Assembly (NCBI GenBank): GCA_038144195.1
Contig: JAYQNH010000002.1
Coordinates: forward strand, 1,612,001 to 1,676,000
DNA length: 64,000 nt
Direction of reading: 5' to 3'
From: VMDJ01 sp038144195
Lineage (GTDB): Bacteria; Pseudomonadota; Gammaproteobacteria; Chromatiales; Chromatiaceae
The notes below the pieces were generated by a model, which made no database searches, had not been told where the DNA came from, and saw nothing but the letters and a program-made list of their open reading frames with translations. Both the position numbers and the translations under genes were made by a program. Within the stretch, counting starts at the first letter, position 1. Every line of letters starts with the position of its first letter. This document shows positions 1-8,582 of this stretch, one piece after another.

Positions 1-912
1 GTCGATGATTACGCCGTTGAGCTGGTTGGAGCGAGTACCAACCTATAAAGATCAGCAAGAAAAATTACGCGAGAAAGATCTCTCTACCTACGGATACTTA
101 GGTTACCCCTTGCTGCAAGCGGCTGACATCTTGGTCTATCGCGCCGGCATGGTGCCAGTAGGTGAGGACCAAGTGGTTCACGTTGAGCTAACCCGTGAGG
201 TAGCGCGTCGATTCAATCATATTTATGGTCGCGAACCTGGCTTTGAAGAGAAGGCAGAAGAGGCGGTCAAAAAGATGGGTAAGAAGGCAGCCAAGCTGTT
301 TAATTCTTACAAGAAGGCTTACCAAGAGCAGGGCGATGATGAAGCGCTAGCGAATGCGCGCGCACTTCTCGAGTCGCAACAAAATATTGGCGTATCAGAT
401 CGTGACCGTTTGTTTGGTTACATCGAGGGCGGCGGTAAAGTTGTGTTGCCTGAGCCGCAGCCACTGCTGACCAAGGCATCTAAGATGCCAGGCCTTGATG
501 GTCAAAAAATGTCGAAGTCGTATAACAACACGATTCCGTTGAATGCTCAGCCGGATGAAGTTGAGAAACAGCTTCGTACGATGCCAACCGACCCTGCTCG
601 CGTTCGTCGTAACGATCCGGGTGATCCAGCGAAGTGCCCTGTGTGGCAGTTCCATGAGGTTTACTCAGACGAACGTACTCAAAACTGGGTGCGTGAAGGC
701 TGCACCACCGCCGGTATCGGTTGTGTTGAATGTAAGGGCCGATCATTGAAGCGGTTTTGCATGAATTAAAACCGATTCAAGCGCGTGCCAAAGAATACGA
801 AGAGCAACCTGATTTGGTGAAAAACATCATTAACGAAGGTTGTGAGGCTGCGCGTGAAGTTGCTCGTGAAACCATGGATGAAGTGCGTCACGTGATGTCG
901 CTGGATGATTAA
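1..912 (+). CDS. trpS: Tryptophanyl-tRNA synthetase, C-terminal part (cut by window start, one frameshift)
   Basis: Charges tRNA-Trp with tryptophan in the cytoplasm (class I aminoacyl-tRNA synthetase). The N-terminal HIGH-motif region lies before the window. The visible part has GEDQVVHVELTREVARRFN, an insertion rich in Lys and Glu as in longer bacterial TrpRS, and the KMSKS loop at 506-520. The reading frame breaks near 737-741: after GCTTAGIGCVECKG the protein continues in the next frame as PIIEAVLHELKPIQARAKEY and ends at the stop at 910-912. The observed gggcc is most simply a lost base from a longer G/C run. The family assignment is certain; the break is probably a sequencing error because the enzyme is essential. 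scpA starts 3 bases after the stop, so the two are likely cotranscribed. Confidence 0.95.
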
Positions 913-915
913 TCA

Positions 916-1754
916 ATGACCGTCGAGCAGCAAGTAACACCTGAAGCGGCATCACGCCGCCACCGAAGCCACAACAAGAAGAAATGCCTTTTGCGGTTGT
1001 CTTGGGTGAGCCACAGTATCAGCTCCCCAAAGATCTTTACATTCCGCCAGATGCGCTTGAGGTCATCCTTGAGGCGTTTGAGGGCCGCTGGATCTGCTTT
1101 TGTATCTGATTCGTCGTCAGAACTTGGATATTTTGGATATCCCTATTGCGGATATCACCGAGCAATACATTAACTACATCCAAATGATTCAGGACATGCG
1201 CTTTGAGTTAGCGTCTGAGTACTTGCTGATGGCTGCGATGTTGGCTGAGATTAAGTCTCGCATGTTGTTGCCTCGTGTGAATGTCGATGAAGAAGACGAA
1301 GAGGGTGATCCACGCGCAGAGTTGATTCGTCGTTTGCAAGAATACGAACGCTTTAAACAAGCGGCAGAAGATCTTGATGAGCTTCCTCAGCTTGGCCGTG
1401 ATGTGCATAGCGTCAAAGTCGATGCGCCACACAAGAATTTGGATTTACCGCCACCAGATGTCGATTTGAAAGAGATCTTGTTGGCACTTAAAGGATGTTA
1501 TGAGTCGTGCGGACATGTTTACCAGTCACCACATTCAGCAAGAGCCGCTCTCTTTGCGTGAGCGTATGAGTCGTGTTCTTGAAACAGTGAATAGCTCGAC
1601 CTTTACCGACTTCACTGATCTGTTTGATCTGGCTGAAGGTCGACCTGGTGTTGTCGTGACGTTTATGGCGACCTTGGAATTAATTAAACAACAACTGATT
1701 GAACTGGTGCAAAACGAATCATTCGGCACTATTCATGTTAAGGCGAGAGGCTGA
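916..1754 (+). CDS. scpA: Segregation and condensation protein A (three frameshifts)
   Basis: Kleisin-type subunit of the SMC-ScpAB condensin, which compacts and segregates the chromosome. Read across three corrected frames the protein is about 279 residues: MTVEQQVTPEA, then MPFAVVLGEPQYQLPKDLYI, then EAFEGPLDLLLYLIRRQNLD (the ScpA signature), a helical middle and a C-terminal winged-helix part ending LVQNESFGTIHVKARG. The breaks are near 950, near 1090 (gggcc again, one base short) and near 1493 (one extra G in aaaggatg). The net length is one base short of a multiple of three, consistent with two deletions and one insertion. scpB begins 2 bases after the stop, the usual scpAB pairing. Confidence 0.9.
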
Positions 1755-1755
1755 G

Positions 1756-2562
1756 ATGGCAGCGCCCGAAAAGCTAAAAAATATTATTGAAGCAGCCTTG
1801 CTTGCCGCAGGTGGACCTTTGTCACTCGACATGATGTTGACCTTGTTCCTTGATGAGGAGCAGCCAGAAAAGAAAGATTTACGCGAAGTACTTGATCAAC
1901 TGAAACAAGACTACGAAGGTCGTGGTATCGAAGTCGTTGAAGTGGGTAGCGGTTGGCGTATTCAAGTCGTCGAAGAGGTGTCGTTGTGGGTATCTCGTTT
2001 GTGGACAGAGCGTGCCCCGCGTTATTCGCGCGCTTTAATGGAAACATTGGCGCTGATTGCATATCGCCAACCCATTACACGTGGTGATATTGAAGATATC
2101 CGTGGTGTCTCAGTGAGCACCAATATCATCAAGACCTTGCTTGAGCGCGAATGGGTGCGTGTTGTGGGTACACGTGATGTACCAGGTAAGCCGTCACTTT
2201 ATGGCACCACCCGAGAATTCTTGGATTACTTTAATCTTAAAACACTCGATGAGTTGCCTCCGTTAGCTGAAATTCGTGATCTTGATGAGATTAATCGTAG
2301 CTTGGATCTTAATGATACGGATAAAGCGAGCGACGATAACGTGCCATCAACTGAGTCTGCCGATGAAGCTATTGCCGCTGATAGTGATGACGGTGAAGAG
2401 CACGTCACTATTGATGATCAGCTTGCCGGTGATGATGAGCGAATTGAGGACATCGATGCGCTTTACGAAGCCTTAGGTGAGGTGAATACCGATTTCTCTA
2501 TGGATCCTGAAGCAGATGATGAAGATGAAGCTGTCGATCAGGATGCTGCAACCATCTGCTGA
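1756..2562 (+). CDS. scpB: Segregation and condensation protein B
   Basis: Winged-helix dimer that binds ScpA in the SMC-ScpAB chromosome condensation complex. The start is the ATG at 1756, directly after the scpA stop and preceded by GAGAGG-like bases. The frame is open further upstream but only through scpA sequence. Two winged-helix domains are visible (IIEAALLAAGGPLSLDMML and YSRALMETLALIAYRQPITR with RGDIEDIRGVS), followed by a long acidic tail. The tail may run on in another frame (PSADESVVDE, stop near 2594) if one base near 2549 is extra, so the exact C terminus is uncertain. Length, about 268 residues, is normal for gammaproteobacteria. Confidence 0.93.
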   Translation: MAAPEKLKNIIEAALLAAGGPLSLDMMLTLFLDEEQPEKKDLREVLDQLKQDYEGRGIEVVEVGSGWRIQVVEEVSLWVSRLWTERAPRYSRALMETLALIAYRQPITRGDIEDIRGVSVSTNIIKTLLEREWVRVVGTRDVPGKPSLYGTTREFLDYFNLKTLDELPPLAEIRDLDEINRSLDLNDTDKASDDNVPSTESADEAIAADSDDGEEHVTIDDQLAGDDERIEDIDALYEALGEVNTDFSMDPEADDEDEAVDQDAATIC

Positions 2563-2615
2563 TGAATCAGTTGTTGATGAGTGATGAAGTTCAAGAACCT
2601 TAGTAGATCCAAAGA

Positions 2616-3484
2616 ATGGCTGAATCACAAGGTGAGCGCCTACAAAAATTATTGGCGAACGCAGGTCTCGGTTCTCGTCGTGAAATTGAGCAATGGATTA
2701 TTGACGGCAAGGTAATGGTTAATGGCAAGGTCGCGACTTTGGGTGATCGTGCTTTCCGTCAGATGCCTTGTCAGTGAATGGCCGACCTATTTCGTCCAAG
2801 CGTCTAGGTGGTAATGAGCGTTACGCCATTATCTATAACAAACCTGAAGGTGAGATTGTTACGCGCAATGACCCGGGTGGTCGTAAAACTATTTTTGATC
2901 GATTGCCCAAGCCGCCGAATGGTCGTTGGGTAACCGTCGGTCGTTTAGATATCAATACCTCCGGGCTTATCTTGTTGACCAATGATGGTGAATTAGCTAA
3001 TCGCTTGATGCATCCACGCTATGAGATTGATCGTGAGTATGCGGTGCGTGTTCATGGCGAAGTCACTAAGGAAATGGTTCATCAGCTTGTCAGTGGCATC
3101 AAGCTGGAAGACGGCGATGCTCGCTTTGAGGATGTGGTTGATTCTGGCGGCGATGCGGATGGCCAAAATCGTTGGTTCCATGTGGCCATTATGGAAGGTC
3201 GCAAGCGCGAGGTGCGTCGTCTGTGGGAAGCGGTTGGCGTCACAGTCTCACGTCTAAAGCGTGTGCGATATGGACCCATCTTCTTAAACAGTGCAGTTAA
3301 AGCAGGTCAGTGGCGCGAGCTTGAAAAAGACGAACGAAAAGCCTTGTTAGATGCGGTTGGTATCAGTGGTAAAGATCGTCCTTGGGGTAAGTTATTCAAG
3401 CCCGGTACACGATTAGCTGATAAGAAAGTTTACGGCTCATCACGCCGCGTTAAGCAATTTTGGAAGCGCAATAATCGTGACTGA
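2616..3484 (+). CDS. rluB: 23S rRNA pseudouridine synthase RluB (one frameshift)
   Basis: Converts uridine 2605 (E. coli numbering) of 23S rRNA to pseudouridine. The N-terminal S4 RNA-binding domain begins MAESQGERLQKLLANAGLG at the ATG 2616. The catalytic RsuA/RluB domain follows with GRLDINTSGLILLTNDGELA, whose Asp is the catalytic residue, and the EGRKREVRRL motif. The frame breaks near 2755: restoring one C in ttccgtca joins GDRAFPSD to ALSVNGRPISSKRLGG. The restored protein has 289 residues. The stop overlaps the GTG of the next gene by 8 bases. An association of rluB with scpAB is common in proteobacteria, which supports RluB over RsuA. Confidence 0.88.
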
Positions 3485-4120
3485 TTCGCCTTTGTTGGCG
3501 TTATATCAATCATTAAAGGCGCACTACGGCGACCTTGCATGGTGGCCTGCTGATTCAGCCTTCGAGATCGCTGTTGGTGCAATCCTTACCCAAAATACCG
3601 ATTGGCGAAATGTTGAGAAAGCGTTAGTAATCTCAAAAATGCTAACGCTTTATCTATCAAAGCGATCCTTGAAACGCCTACCGATCAATTAGAAATGCTA
3701 GTCCGTCCTTCAGGCTATTTCCGCATGAAGGTAGACCGGTTGAAGCAGTTATGTAGATTCCTTCAATCGAATAGTTTTGATGCGCTTAAACAGATGGGAC
3801 GTGATCAAGCAAGAGAGCGTTTGCTGAGCGTGAAAGGAGTGGGACCAGAGACGGCGGATGACATTGTTCTATATGCTTTGGATATTCCATCGTTTGTAAT
3901 CGATACCTATACGCGTCGTTTGTTAGAACGTTTTGGCTTGTATAGCGCAAAACTCAAGTACTCAGTTCTTCAGGCGGCATTCCATCAACAACTCCCCGAG
4001 GATGCGTCATTGTTTAAGCAATATCACGCGCTGATCGTTGAGCACGCTAAGGTTTCATGCCGTAAAAAGCCATTCTGTGAGTCATGTGCACTCAAAGAGA
4101 CGTGCCCCCAAATCATCTGA
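3477..4120 (+). CDS. Endonuclease III-like HhH-GPD DNA glycosylase (one frameshift)
   Basis: DNA base-excision repair protein of the HhH-GPD/iron-sulfur superfamily. It starts at the GTG 3477, which overlaps rluB. It shows AVGAILTQNTDWRNVEKAL, the helix-hairpin-helix LLSVKGVGPETADDIVLYAL, the catalytic-type Asp in FVIDTYTRRLLERFG, and a C-terminal four-cysteine [4Fe-4S] loop (C-x5-C-x2-C-x5-C, 4058-4110). The lysine that makes Nth a lyase (GVGRK in E. coli) is Glu here (GVGPE), as in MagIII-type 3-methyladenine glycosylases, so a monofunctional alkyl-purine glycosylase is more likely than true Nth. One base is missing near 3630; the restored protein is 214 residues. The substrate is inference. 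Confidence 0.8.
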
Positions 4121-4204
4121 TTTCTCTAGGGGCTTAAGTCCTGCAGCGCAGAAGCAAGTCGTCTATTCTTAAACATGTCAAAGATCAGGATGTTGGGGGA
4201 CATC

Positions 4205-5236
4205 ATGTTTCGATACCTTCTTATTGGTTTGATGATATTCGGCGCTGCACAGGCGGCTGAAAAAAACGAGGGCTTAGGCCAGGGGATGGTCAATCCTGGC
4301 TACCATGAAAAACCGGACTGGTTTAAATCTTCCTTTCTTGATATCCGTGAAGATGTGGCTGAAGCCACTGATGCCAATAAGCGCGTCATATTGTATTTCT
4401 ATCAAGATGGCTGCCCATATTGCTCAAAGCTACAGAATGATAACTTCGGTAATCGAAAGATTGCAGAAAAAACCCAACAGCATTTTGATGTGATTGCGAT
4501 CAACATGTGGGGAGATCGTGAAGTAACCGACTTTGCTGGCGATCTAACCACTGAAAAGCAGTTTTCTGAAAAGCTTCGTGTGCAATACACGCCAAGCTTA
4601 TTAATGCTTAATGAAGGTGGGGATGTGTTGTTGCGTATCAATGGCTATTTTGCGCCACATAAATTTGATGTGGCATTGGATTTTGTTTCAGGTAAGCATG
4701 AAAAGACGCGTGGCTTTCGAGATTATTACGCAAAGATATTGCCGCAACCCGCTACCGGTAAATTGCCTGAGCTTGCAGCTAGTCTAACTGCACCGTTTAA
4801 GTTTAAGTCTGGGCGTGAAGACAGCTATAGACCGTTATTGGTTATGTTTGAGCAAAAGGTGTGTCAAGAGTGCGATGAGCTGCATGCCGATGTGTTTAAG
4901 CGAGAAGCAGTAGCGAATGCTTTGACTAACTTTGATGTTGCGATCTTGGATATGTGGTCAAAAGAGCCGATTGAAACACCGGATGGTCGTAGTTTAACCA
5001 TGGATAAATGGGTGGCAGAACTTGGTGTGAAACATGCGCCTAGCATGGTGTTTTTTGACCCCAATGGGAAAGAGGTGTTCCGTACTGGGGCTTACCTGAA
5101 AACTTTCCATGTGCATGGCGCTATGGACTATGTGGCGACAGGCGCTTATCAGTATCAGCCTAATTTCCAGCGTTTTTTACAACACCGAACCGATGCATTG
5201 CATGCTCGAGGGTTTGAAGTTGACCTGATGCGCTAA
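4205..5236 (+). CDS. Periplasmic tandem thioredoxin-fold protein (SoxW-like)
   Basis: Likely a periplasmic thiol-disulfide reductase or sensor. I chose ATG 4205, which gives a clean signal peptide (MFRYLLIGLMIFGAAQA, then AEKN); the frame is open to an earlier ATG at 4175. The mature protein contains two thioredoxin-related domains in tandem. The first has YFYQDGCPYCSKL (CPYC) and the partner loop YTPSLLMLN with cis-Pro. The second has FEQKVCQECDEL (CQEC) and HAPSMVFFDPNGKE. Single-domain relatives are called SoxW or thioredoxin-related DUF255-like proteins. Two redox-active folds in one chain may pass electrons between each other; this is inference. A strong terminator follows immediately. 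Confidence 0.7.
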   Translation: MFRYLLIGLMIFGAAQAAEKNEGLGQGMVNPGYHEKPDWFKSSFLDIREDVAEATDANKRVILYFYQDGCPYCSKLQNDNFGNRKIAEKTQQHFDVIAINMWGDREVTDFAGDLTTEKQFSEKLRVQYTPSLLMLNEGGDVLLRINGYFAPHKFDVALDFVSGKHEKTRGFRDYYAKILPQPATGKLPELAASLTAPFKFKSGREDSYRPLLVMFEQKVCQECDELHADVFKREAVANALTNFDVAILDMWSKEPIETPDGRSLTMDKWVAELGVKHAPSMVFFDPNGKEVFRTGAYLKTFHVHGAMDYVATGAYQYQPNFQRFLQHRTDALHARGFEVDLMR

Positions 5237-5239
5237 AAG

Positions 5240-5266
5240 AAAAGCCCCGTTAACGGGGCTTTTTTA
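5240..5266. terminator. Bidirectional intrinsic terminator
   Basis: A perfect palindrome AAAAGCCCCG-TTAA-CGGGGCTTTT followed by a T run. Because the arms begin with A and end with T runs it can work on both strands. It separates the plus-strand thioredoxin gene from the convergent doxX gene. Confidence 0.93.
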
Positions 5267-5268
5267 TT

Positions 5269-5652
5269 TTAGTTACGAGTAAGCGCTATACGTCCAGCGC
5301 CTAAGAAGGCGACCGCTAATGCGCCAAATAGATAGAAGGCTTGCAGCTCGAGTGCCCATCCACCGTGTTTAGTAAAGCTACTCAGATCAGCCATGTGCAT
5401 CAGCCCGATAGCAAAGAGCATATTCACCACAATCATCAATGCGCCTAGACGGGTAAATACACCAAATATCAGCATGAGTGGTGCCAGAATCTCACCGGCA
5501 TAAACACCGTAAGCAAGAGAGTGGGGCAGATTAACCTCGACGAGTTTTCCGCCAATATAGCCAATGCTGCCACCATCCAGCTTATGAAGACCATGGAATA
5601 GCATTAGTACGCCAATGTTCAATCGAAGGATGAGTTTACCGAGATCTGACAT
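5269..5652 (-). CDS. DoxX family membrane protein
   Basis: Small integral membrane protein of 127 residues with four predicted transmembrane helices and the DoxX signature near the N terminus (LGKLILRLNIGVLMLFHGLH with conserved FHG). DoxX family members are related to the small subunit of a quinol oxidase and to oxidoreductase-associated membrane proteins, and most bacterial members have no assigned function. It lies 38 bases downstream of metY on the same strand with a hairpin between them, so it may have partial cotranscription. Family membership is clear from the fold pattern; the role is unknown. Confidence 0.85.
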   Translation of the reverse strand: MSDLGKLILRLNIGVLMLFHGLHKLDGGSIGYIGGKLVEVNLPHSLAYGVYAGEILAPLMLIFGVFTRLGALMIVVNMLFAIGLMHMADLSSFTKHGGWALELQAFYLFGALAVAFLGAGRIALTRN

Positions 5653-5669
5653 AAGAGTTCCTTAAGTAA

Positions 5670-5686
5670 AGGGCGCATGGCGCCCT
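5670..5686 (-). terminator. Hairpin between metY and doxX
   Basis: AGGGCGC-ATG-GCGCCCT, a perfect 7-bp GC-rich stem; on the minus strand it is followed by TTTACTT. It probably acts as a weak or leaky terminator after metY. Confidence 0.6.
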
Positions 5687-5690
5687 GAAT

Positions 5691-6965
5691 TTATTTAACC
5701 TGATCAAGTGCCTGATCAATATCTGCAATGATATCGTCAACGTGCTCAATACCTACAGATATGCGAACCAAGTCTTCCGATACGCCAGCGGTTGCGAGCT
5801 CTTCCGGGCTTAGTTGGCGGTGAGTGGTTGATGCAGGATGGCAAGCTAGTGATTTCGCATCACCGATGTTAACCAAGCGTAAGATCATTTGGAGCGCATC
5901 GATAAATTGCGTACCCGCCGCTAAGCCACCTTTGATGCCAAAGCTCAAAATGCCTGACGCTTTACCGCCGGTGATTTTTTTCGCAGTCGCGTTGTGTGGG
6001 CTTTCGGATAGTGCGGCGTAGTTCACCCAAGAGACCTTAGGGTGAGCTTTTAAATGTGCTGCAACTTTCTCAGCATTCTCGCAGTGACGTTCCATGCGGA
6101 GGCCTAAGGTCTCAAGACCCTGCATGATCAAGAAGGCGTTATGAGGTGAAATGGCAGCGCCAGTGTTTCGTAACGGAACAACACGTGCACGACCGATAAA
6201 TGCAGCAGGGCCAAGCGCCTCGGTATAGACCACGCCATGATATGAAGGATCAGGTTCGTTCAACATTGGGAAGCGATCTTTATTGCCGACCCAGTCAAAA
6301 CCACCTGAATCAACAATGATGCCGCCAATGCTTGTGCCGTGACCACCTATGTATTTAGTCAGAGAGTGAATCACGATGTCAGCACCATGCTCAAAAGGCT
6401 TACATAAATAAGGTGTCGCAACGGTGTTATCAACAATCAGTGGAACGCCATGTTTATGTGCAATCTCTGAGAGTCTTTGAAGGTCAACAACGTTGCCTGC
6501 TGGATTACCAATTGATTCACAAAATACGGCTTTGGTTTTGTCATCAATCAGTGATTCCATTTTTTCGAAATCATCAAACGATGCCATGCGCACTTGGACG
6601 CCTTGCTTAGGCAGGCTGTGTGCAAATAGGTTGTAGGTGCCACCATAGAGTTGGCTTGTGCTGACAATGTTGTCACCGGCTTGGGTGATGGTTTGAATCG
6701 AATAGGTGATTGCAGACATACCAGACGCAAGCGCAAGAGCTGCGATACCACCTTCCATAGCTGCAACACGTTGCTCCAACACATCTTGAGTTGGGTTCAT
6801 GATGCGGGTGTAAATGTTGCCAGGAACCTTTAGGTCAAACAGGTCAGCGCCATGCTGAGTGTCATCAAAGGTAAATGAGGTGGTTTGGTAAATCGGAACA
6901 GCAGCGGCTTTTGTTGTCGCTTCTGAGGTATAGCCGTGATGCAGCGCGAGTGATTCAAGTTTCAT
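5691..6965 (-). CDS. metY: O-acetylhomoserine sulfhydrylase / aminocarboxypropyltransferase
   Basis: PLP-dependent enzyme of the Cys/Met metabolism family that makes homocysteine from O-acetylhomoserine and sulfide, giving direct sulfhydrylation in methionine synthesis. At 424 residues it has the usual MetY length, longer than MetB or MetC at about 390. It starts MKLESLALHHGYTSEATTKA. The PLP lysine is in VIHSLTKYIGGHG, the cofactor phosphate region is ALASGMSAITYS, and the C-terminal SLACHPASTTHRQLSPEE motif is typical. The frame is intact. The SD AAGGGGG lies 6 bases before the ATG and is part of a possible hairpin (see leader). Methionine salvage gene mtnA is also in this window. Confidence 0.93.
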   Translation of the reverse strand: MKLESLALHHGYTSEATTKAAAVPIYQTTSFTFDDTQHGADLFDLKVPGNIYTRIMNPTQDVLEQRVAAMEGGIAALALASGMSAITYSIQTITQAGDNIVSTSQLYGGTYNLFAHSLPKQGVQVRMASFDDFEKMESLIDDKTKAVFCESIGNPAGNVVDLQRLSEIAHKHGVPLIVDNTVATPYLCKPFEHGADIVIHSLTKYIGGHGTSIGGIIVDSGGFDWVGNKDRFPMLNEPDPSYHGVVYTEALGPAAFIGRARVVPLRNTGAAISPHNAFLIMQGLETLGLRMERHCENAEKVAAHLKAHPKVSWVNYAALSESPHNATAKKITGGKASGILSFGIKGGLAAGTQFIDALQMILRLVNIGDAKSLACHPASTTHRQLSPEELATAGVSEDLVRISVGIEHVDDIIADIDQALDQVK

Positions 6966-7019
6966 TGTGTGCCCCCTTGGTTTTTATTGAGACACTCTAA
7001 TGGTGTCTTAAGGGGCATA
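6966..7019 (-). promoter_or_regulatory. Structured leader or operator upstream of metY
   Basis: An inverted repeat AGACAC-(7)-GTGTCT (6990-6995 and 7003-7008) sits inside a second pairing, TGCCCC (7012-7017 on minus) with GGGGCA at the SD of metY (6970-6975). If transcribed whole, the outer stem would hide the ribosome binding site. A weak candidate promoter (TTAACC-N18-TACTAT on minus, -10 at about 7018-7023) would start transcription within or after the outer stem, which would instead favour a DNA operator. It does not match the SAM-I or SAM-II riboswitch consensus that I know. Confidence 0.4.
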
Positions 7020-7042
7020 GTAGCGGAAATCAGGGGATTTGG

Positions 7043-7789
7043 TTAATCGCAGTTGACCAAGGTTCCGGAAATACCCTGAGTATCATCACTGAGTAGCCAG
7101 AGATAGGCTTTTGCACGTTCCGAAGGTGGTGTAAGAACGGCATTATCTTCTCCGGGAAAGAGGCGTTTTCGCATGGGAGTTAACGTGATGCCGGGATTGA
7201 GCAAGTTGAATCGAACCGATGTGTGGCTCATTTCTTCAGCCCATGTCAGCGCAAGGCTTTCTATGGCGTGTTTACTCGCCGCGTAAGCACCGTAAAAAGG
7301 TTTAGTGCTGTGACCAACGTCATCTGTACTGAAGATAACGCTGCTGTTGCCTGTTTCTTCTAACAATTCTAGGCAGGCTTGTGTGAGCATGAATGCAGCG
7401 GTGACGTTCACATGCATGACCTTAACCCAATCGGTGGCTTCGTAATCTTTCAAGCGAGAGAGATAGGGCATCTGTACCGCGTTATGCACAATGCCATCGA
7501 GTCGCGAGAAATTATCGCGCAGTGTTTGAGCTAACTGATCGTAATCTTGCGGAGAGGCGCCTTCGAGATTGATTGGATATATCGCTGGTGTTGGTGCATC
7601 CAGTTTTTCAATCTCGTCGTAGGTGGCTTCAAGTTTACTGATAGTTTTACCAACAAGCACCAATGTTGCTCCATGTTCAGCTGCCGTAATCGCTGTGGCT
7701 TTGCCAATACCATCGCCAGCGCCAGTCACCAGTATGACTTTATTGGCAAGAAGGTTTGGTTTGGCTTGATAGTCAGCTGGGTACTTCAT
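7043..7789 (-). CDS. yciK: YciK-type short-chain dehydrogenase
   Basis: NAD(P)-dependent SDR-fold protein of 248 residues. The nucleotide motif is VTGAGDGIG (near residue 22), the NAG-type strand appears as IVHNAVQMP, and the Y-x3-K pair is in GAYAASKHAI. The residue 13 positions before the catalytic Tyr is Asp (FSTDDVGH) where YciK of E. coli has Ser (TSSSVG), so catalysis may be altered. The orthologue in Pseudomonas stands directly after ubiG and mupP, and the same order holds here apart from one inserted gene. The physiological substrate of YciK is not known to me. Confidence 0.8.
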   Translation of the reverse strand: MKYPADYQAKPNLLANKVILVTGAGDGIGKATAITAAEHGATLVLVGKTISKLEATYDEIEKLDAPTPAIYPINLEGASPQDYDQLAQTLRDNFSRLDGIVHNAVQMPYLSRLKDYEATDWVKVMHVNVTAAFMLTQACLELLEETGNSSVIFSTDDVGHSTKPFYGAYAASKHAIESLALTWAEEMSHTSVRFNLLNPGITLTPMRKRLFPGEDNAVLTPPSERAKAYLWLLSDDTQGISGTLVNCD

Positions 7790-7824
7790 GTAAGCGTTTA
7801 AAAATCGTGGAAAACGTTATTTTA

Positions 7825-8582
7825 TCAAACATCTCGTGCTTGCCATGCGCGAATTAAGCGAATCACTGGATAAGCAACAGTTCGTGATGAAGAAAAACCG
7901 ACTTTACGAAGTCGTTTCAGATCGACTTCTTGTTGCTTGAGAAAACGGTCAATCAGTTTGTGCTCATGCTGATATTCAAGCGGCTCAGTCAGCGTCTGCC
8001 ACAAAGGCGTGTTTAGCCAAAAATTGAGATGCTCAACCGAGTGCATTGCCTCTTGCGCATCTTTGGTATGTGGATTGTGGAAAAGGCATGCGACCGATAG
8101 AGAGTTGTTCTGGCACTGAAAAAAGCCAATGCGCTAATTGACTGCGCATGGCAAAGTCGATGCTGTTCTGTGCCAGTTCGTCGGAGCTGAGAAATGCGAA
8201 TTGCAGATAAGCCCTGTTGGCGCATCGTTGCTAACCAATCCAGATCGTTAACTGTGTTGAAGCCGAGGATGGCTTTCTCACTAAACTTAATGATGCCGTC
8301 GATCATATTGTCCGCGTTCCTTGGCAGAGTTTCTTCACAAGCGATCGTGATGGGATGTGTTGCTGAGCCACTGAGTGCTTGCGTCCATTCTTTATGCCAC
8401 CAGTCCAGTTTGAGTCTTGCGACGCCGGGATCTTTTATGGTGCTGATAATGCGGTCGATTTCATGTAACCAGCTATATCGTGCAGCCAGTCCATTACGTC
8501 GTTCAGTAGGACTAAAGCGAAAGGCATAGTAAGGAATGCTGCCAATCGGTGTGGCGGCATTGGGAAAGGCTAAGTTAGGCAT
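7825..8582 (-). CDS. Squalene/phytoene synthase-fold protein, probably non-catalytic (frameshifted)
   Basis: The N-terminal half matches the trans-isoprenyl diphosphate synthase (SQS/PSY) family: GSIPYYAFRFSPTERRNGLA, EIDRIISTIKDPGVARLKLD with WWHKEW, then THPITIA. The usual first aspartate-rich motif DxxxD is missing (EIDRIIS), as in the NDUFAF6-like branch, whose mitochondrial member is a complex I assembly factor. The second half continues in other frames (RAYLQFAFLSSDELAQNS and NPHTKDAQEAMHSVEHLNFW, ending at 7825), with breaks near 8220 and 8085. The ATG at 8582 overlaps the end of the mupP-like gene, so it belongs to the ubiG operon. The role is inference; it is not a carotenoid synthase by context. 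Confidence 0.65.

Noticed and set aside
735..1095. A single motif-specific base-call error at GGGCC, seen in trpS and scpA
   Set aside because: Other breaks are in A, T and mixed contexts and include insertions, so one motif does not explain them.
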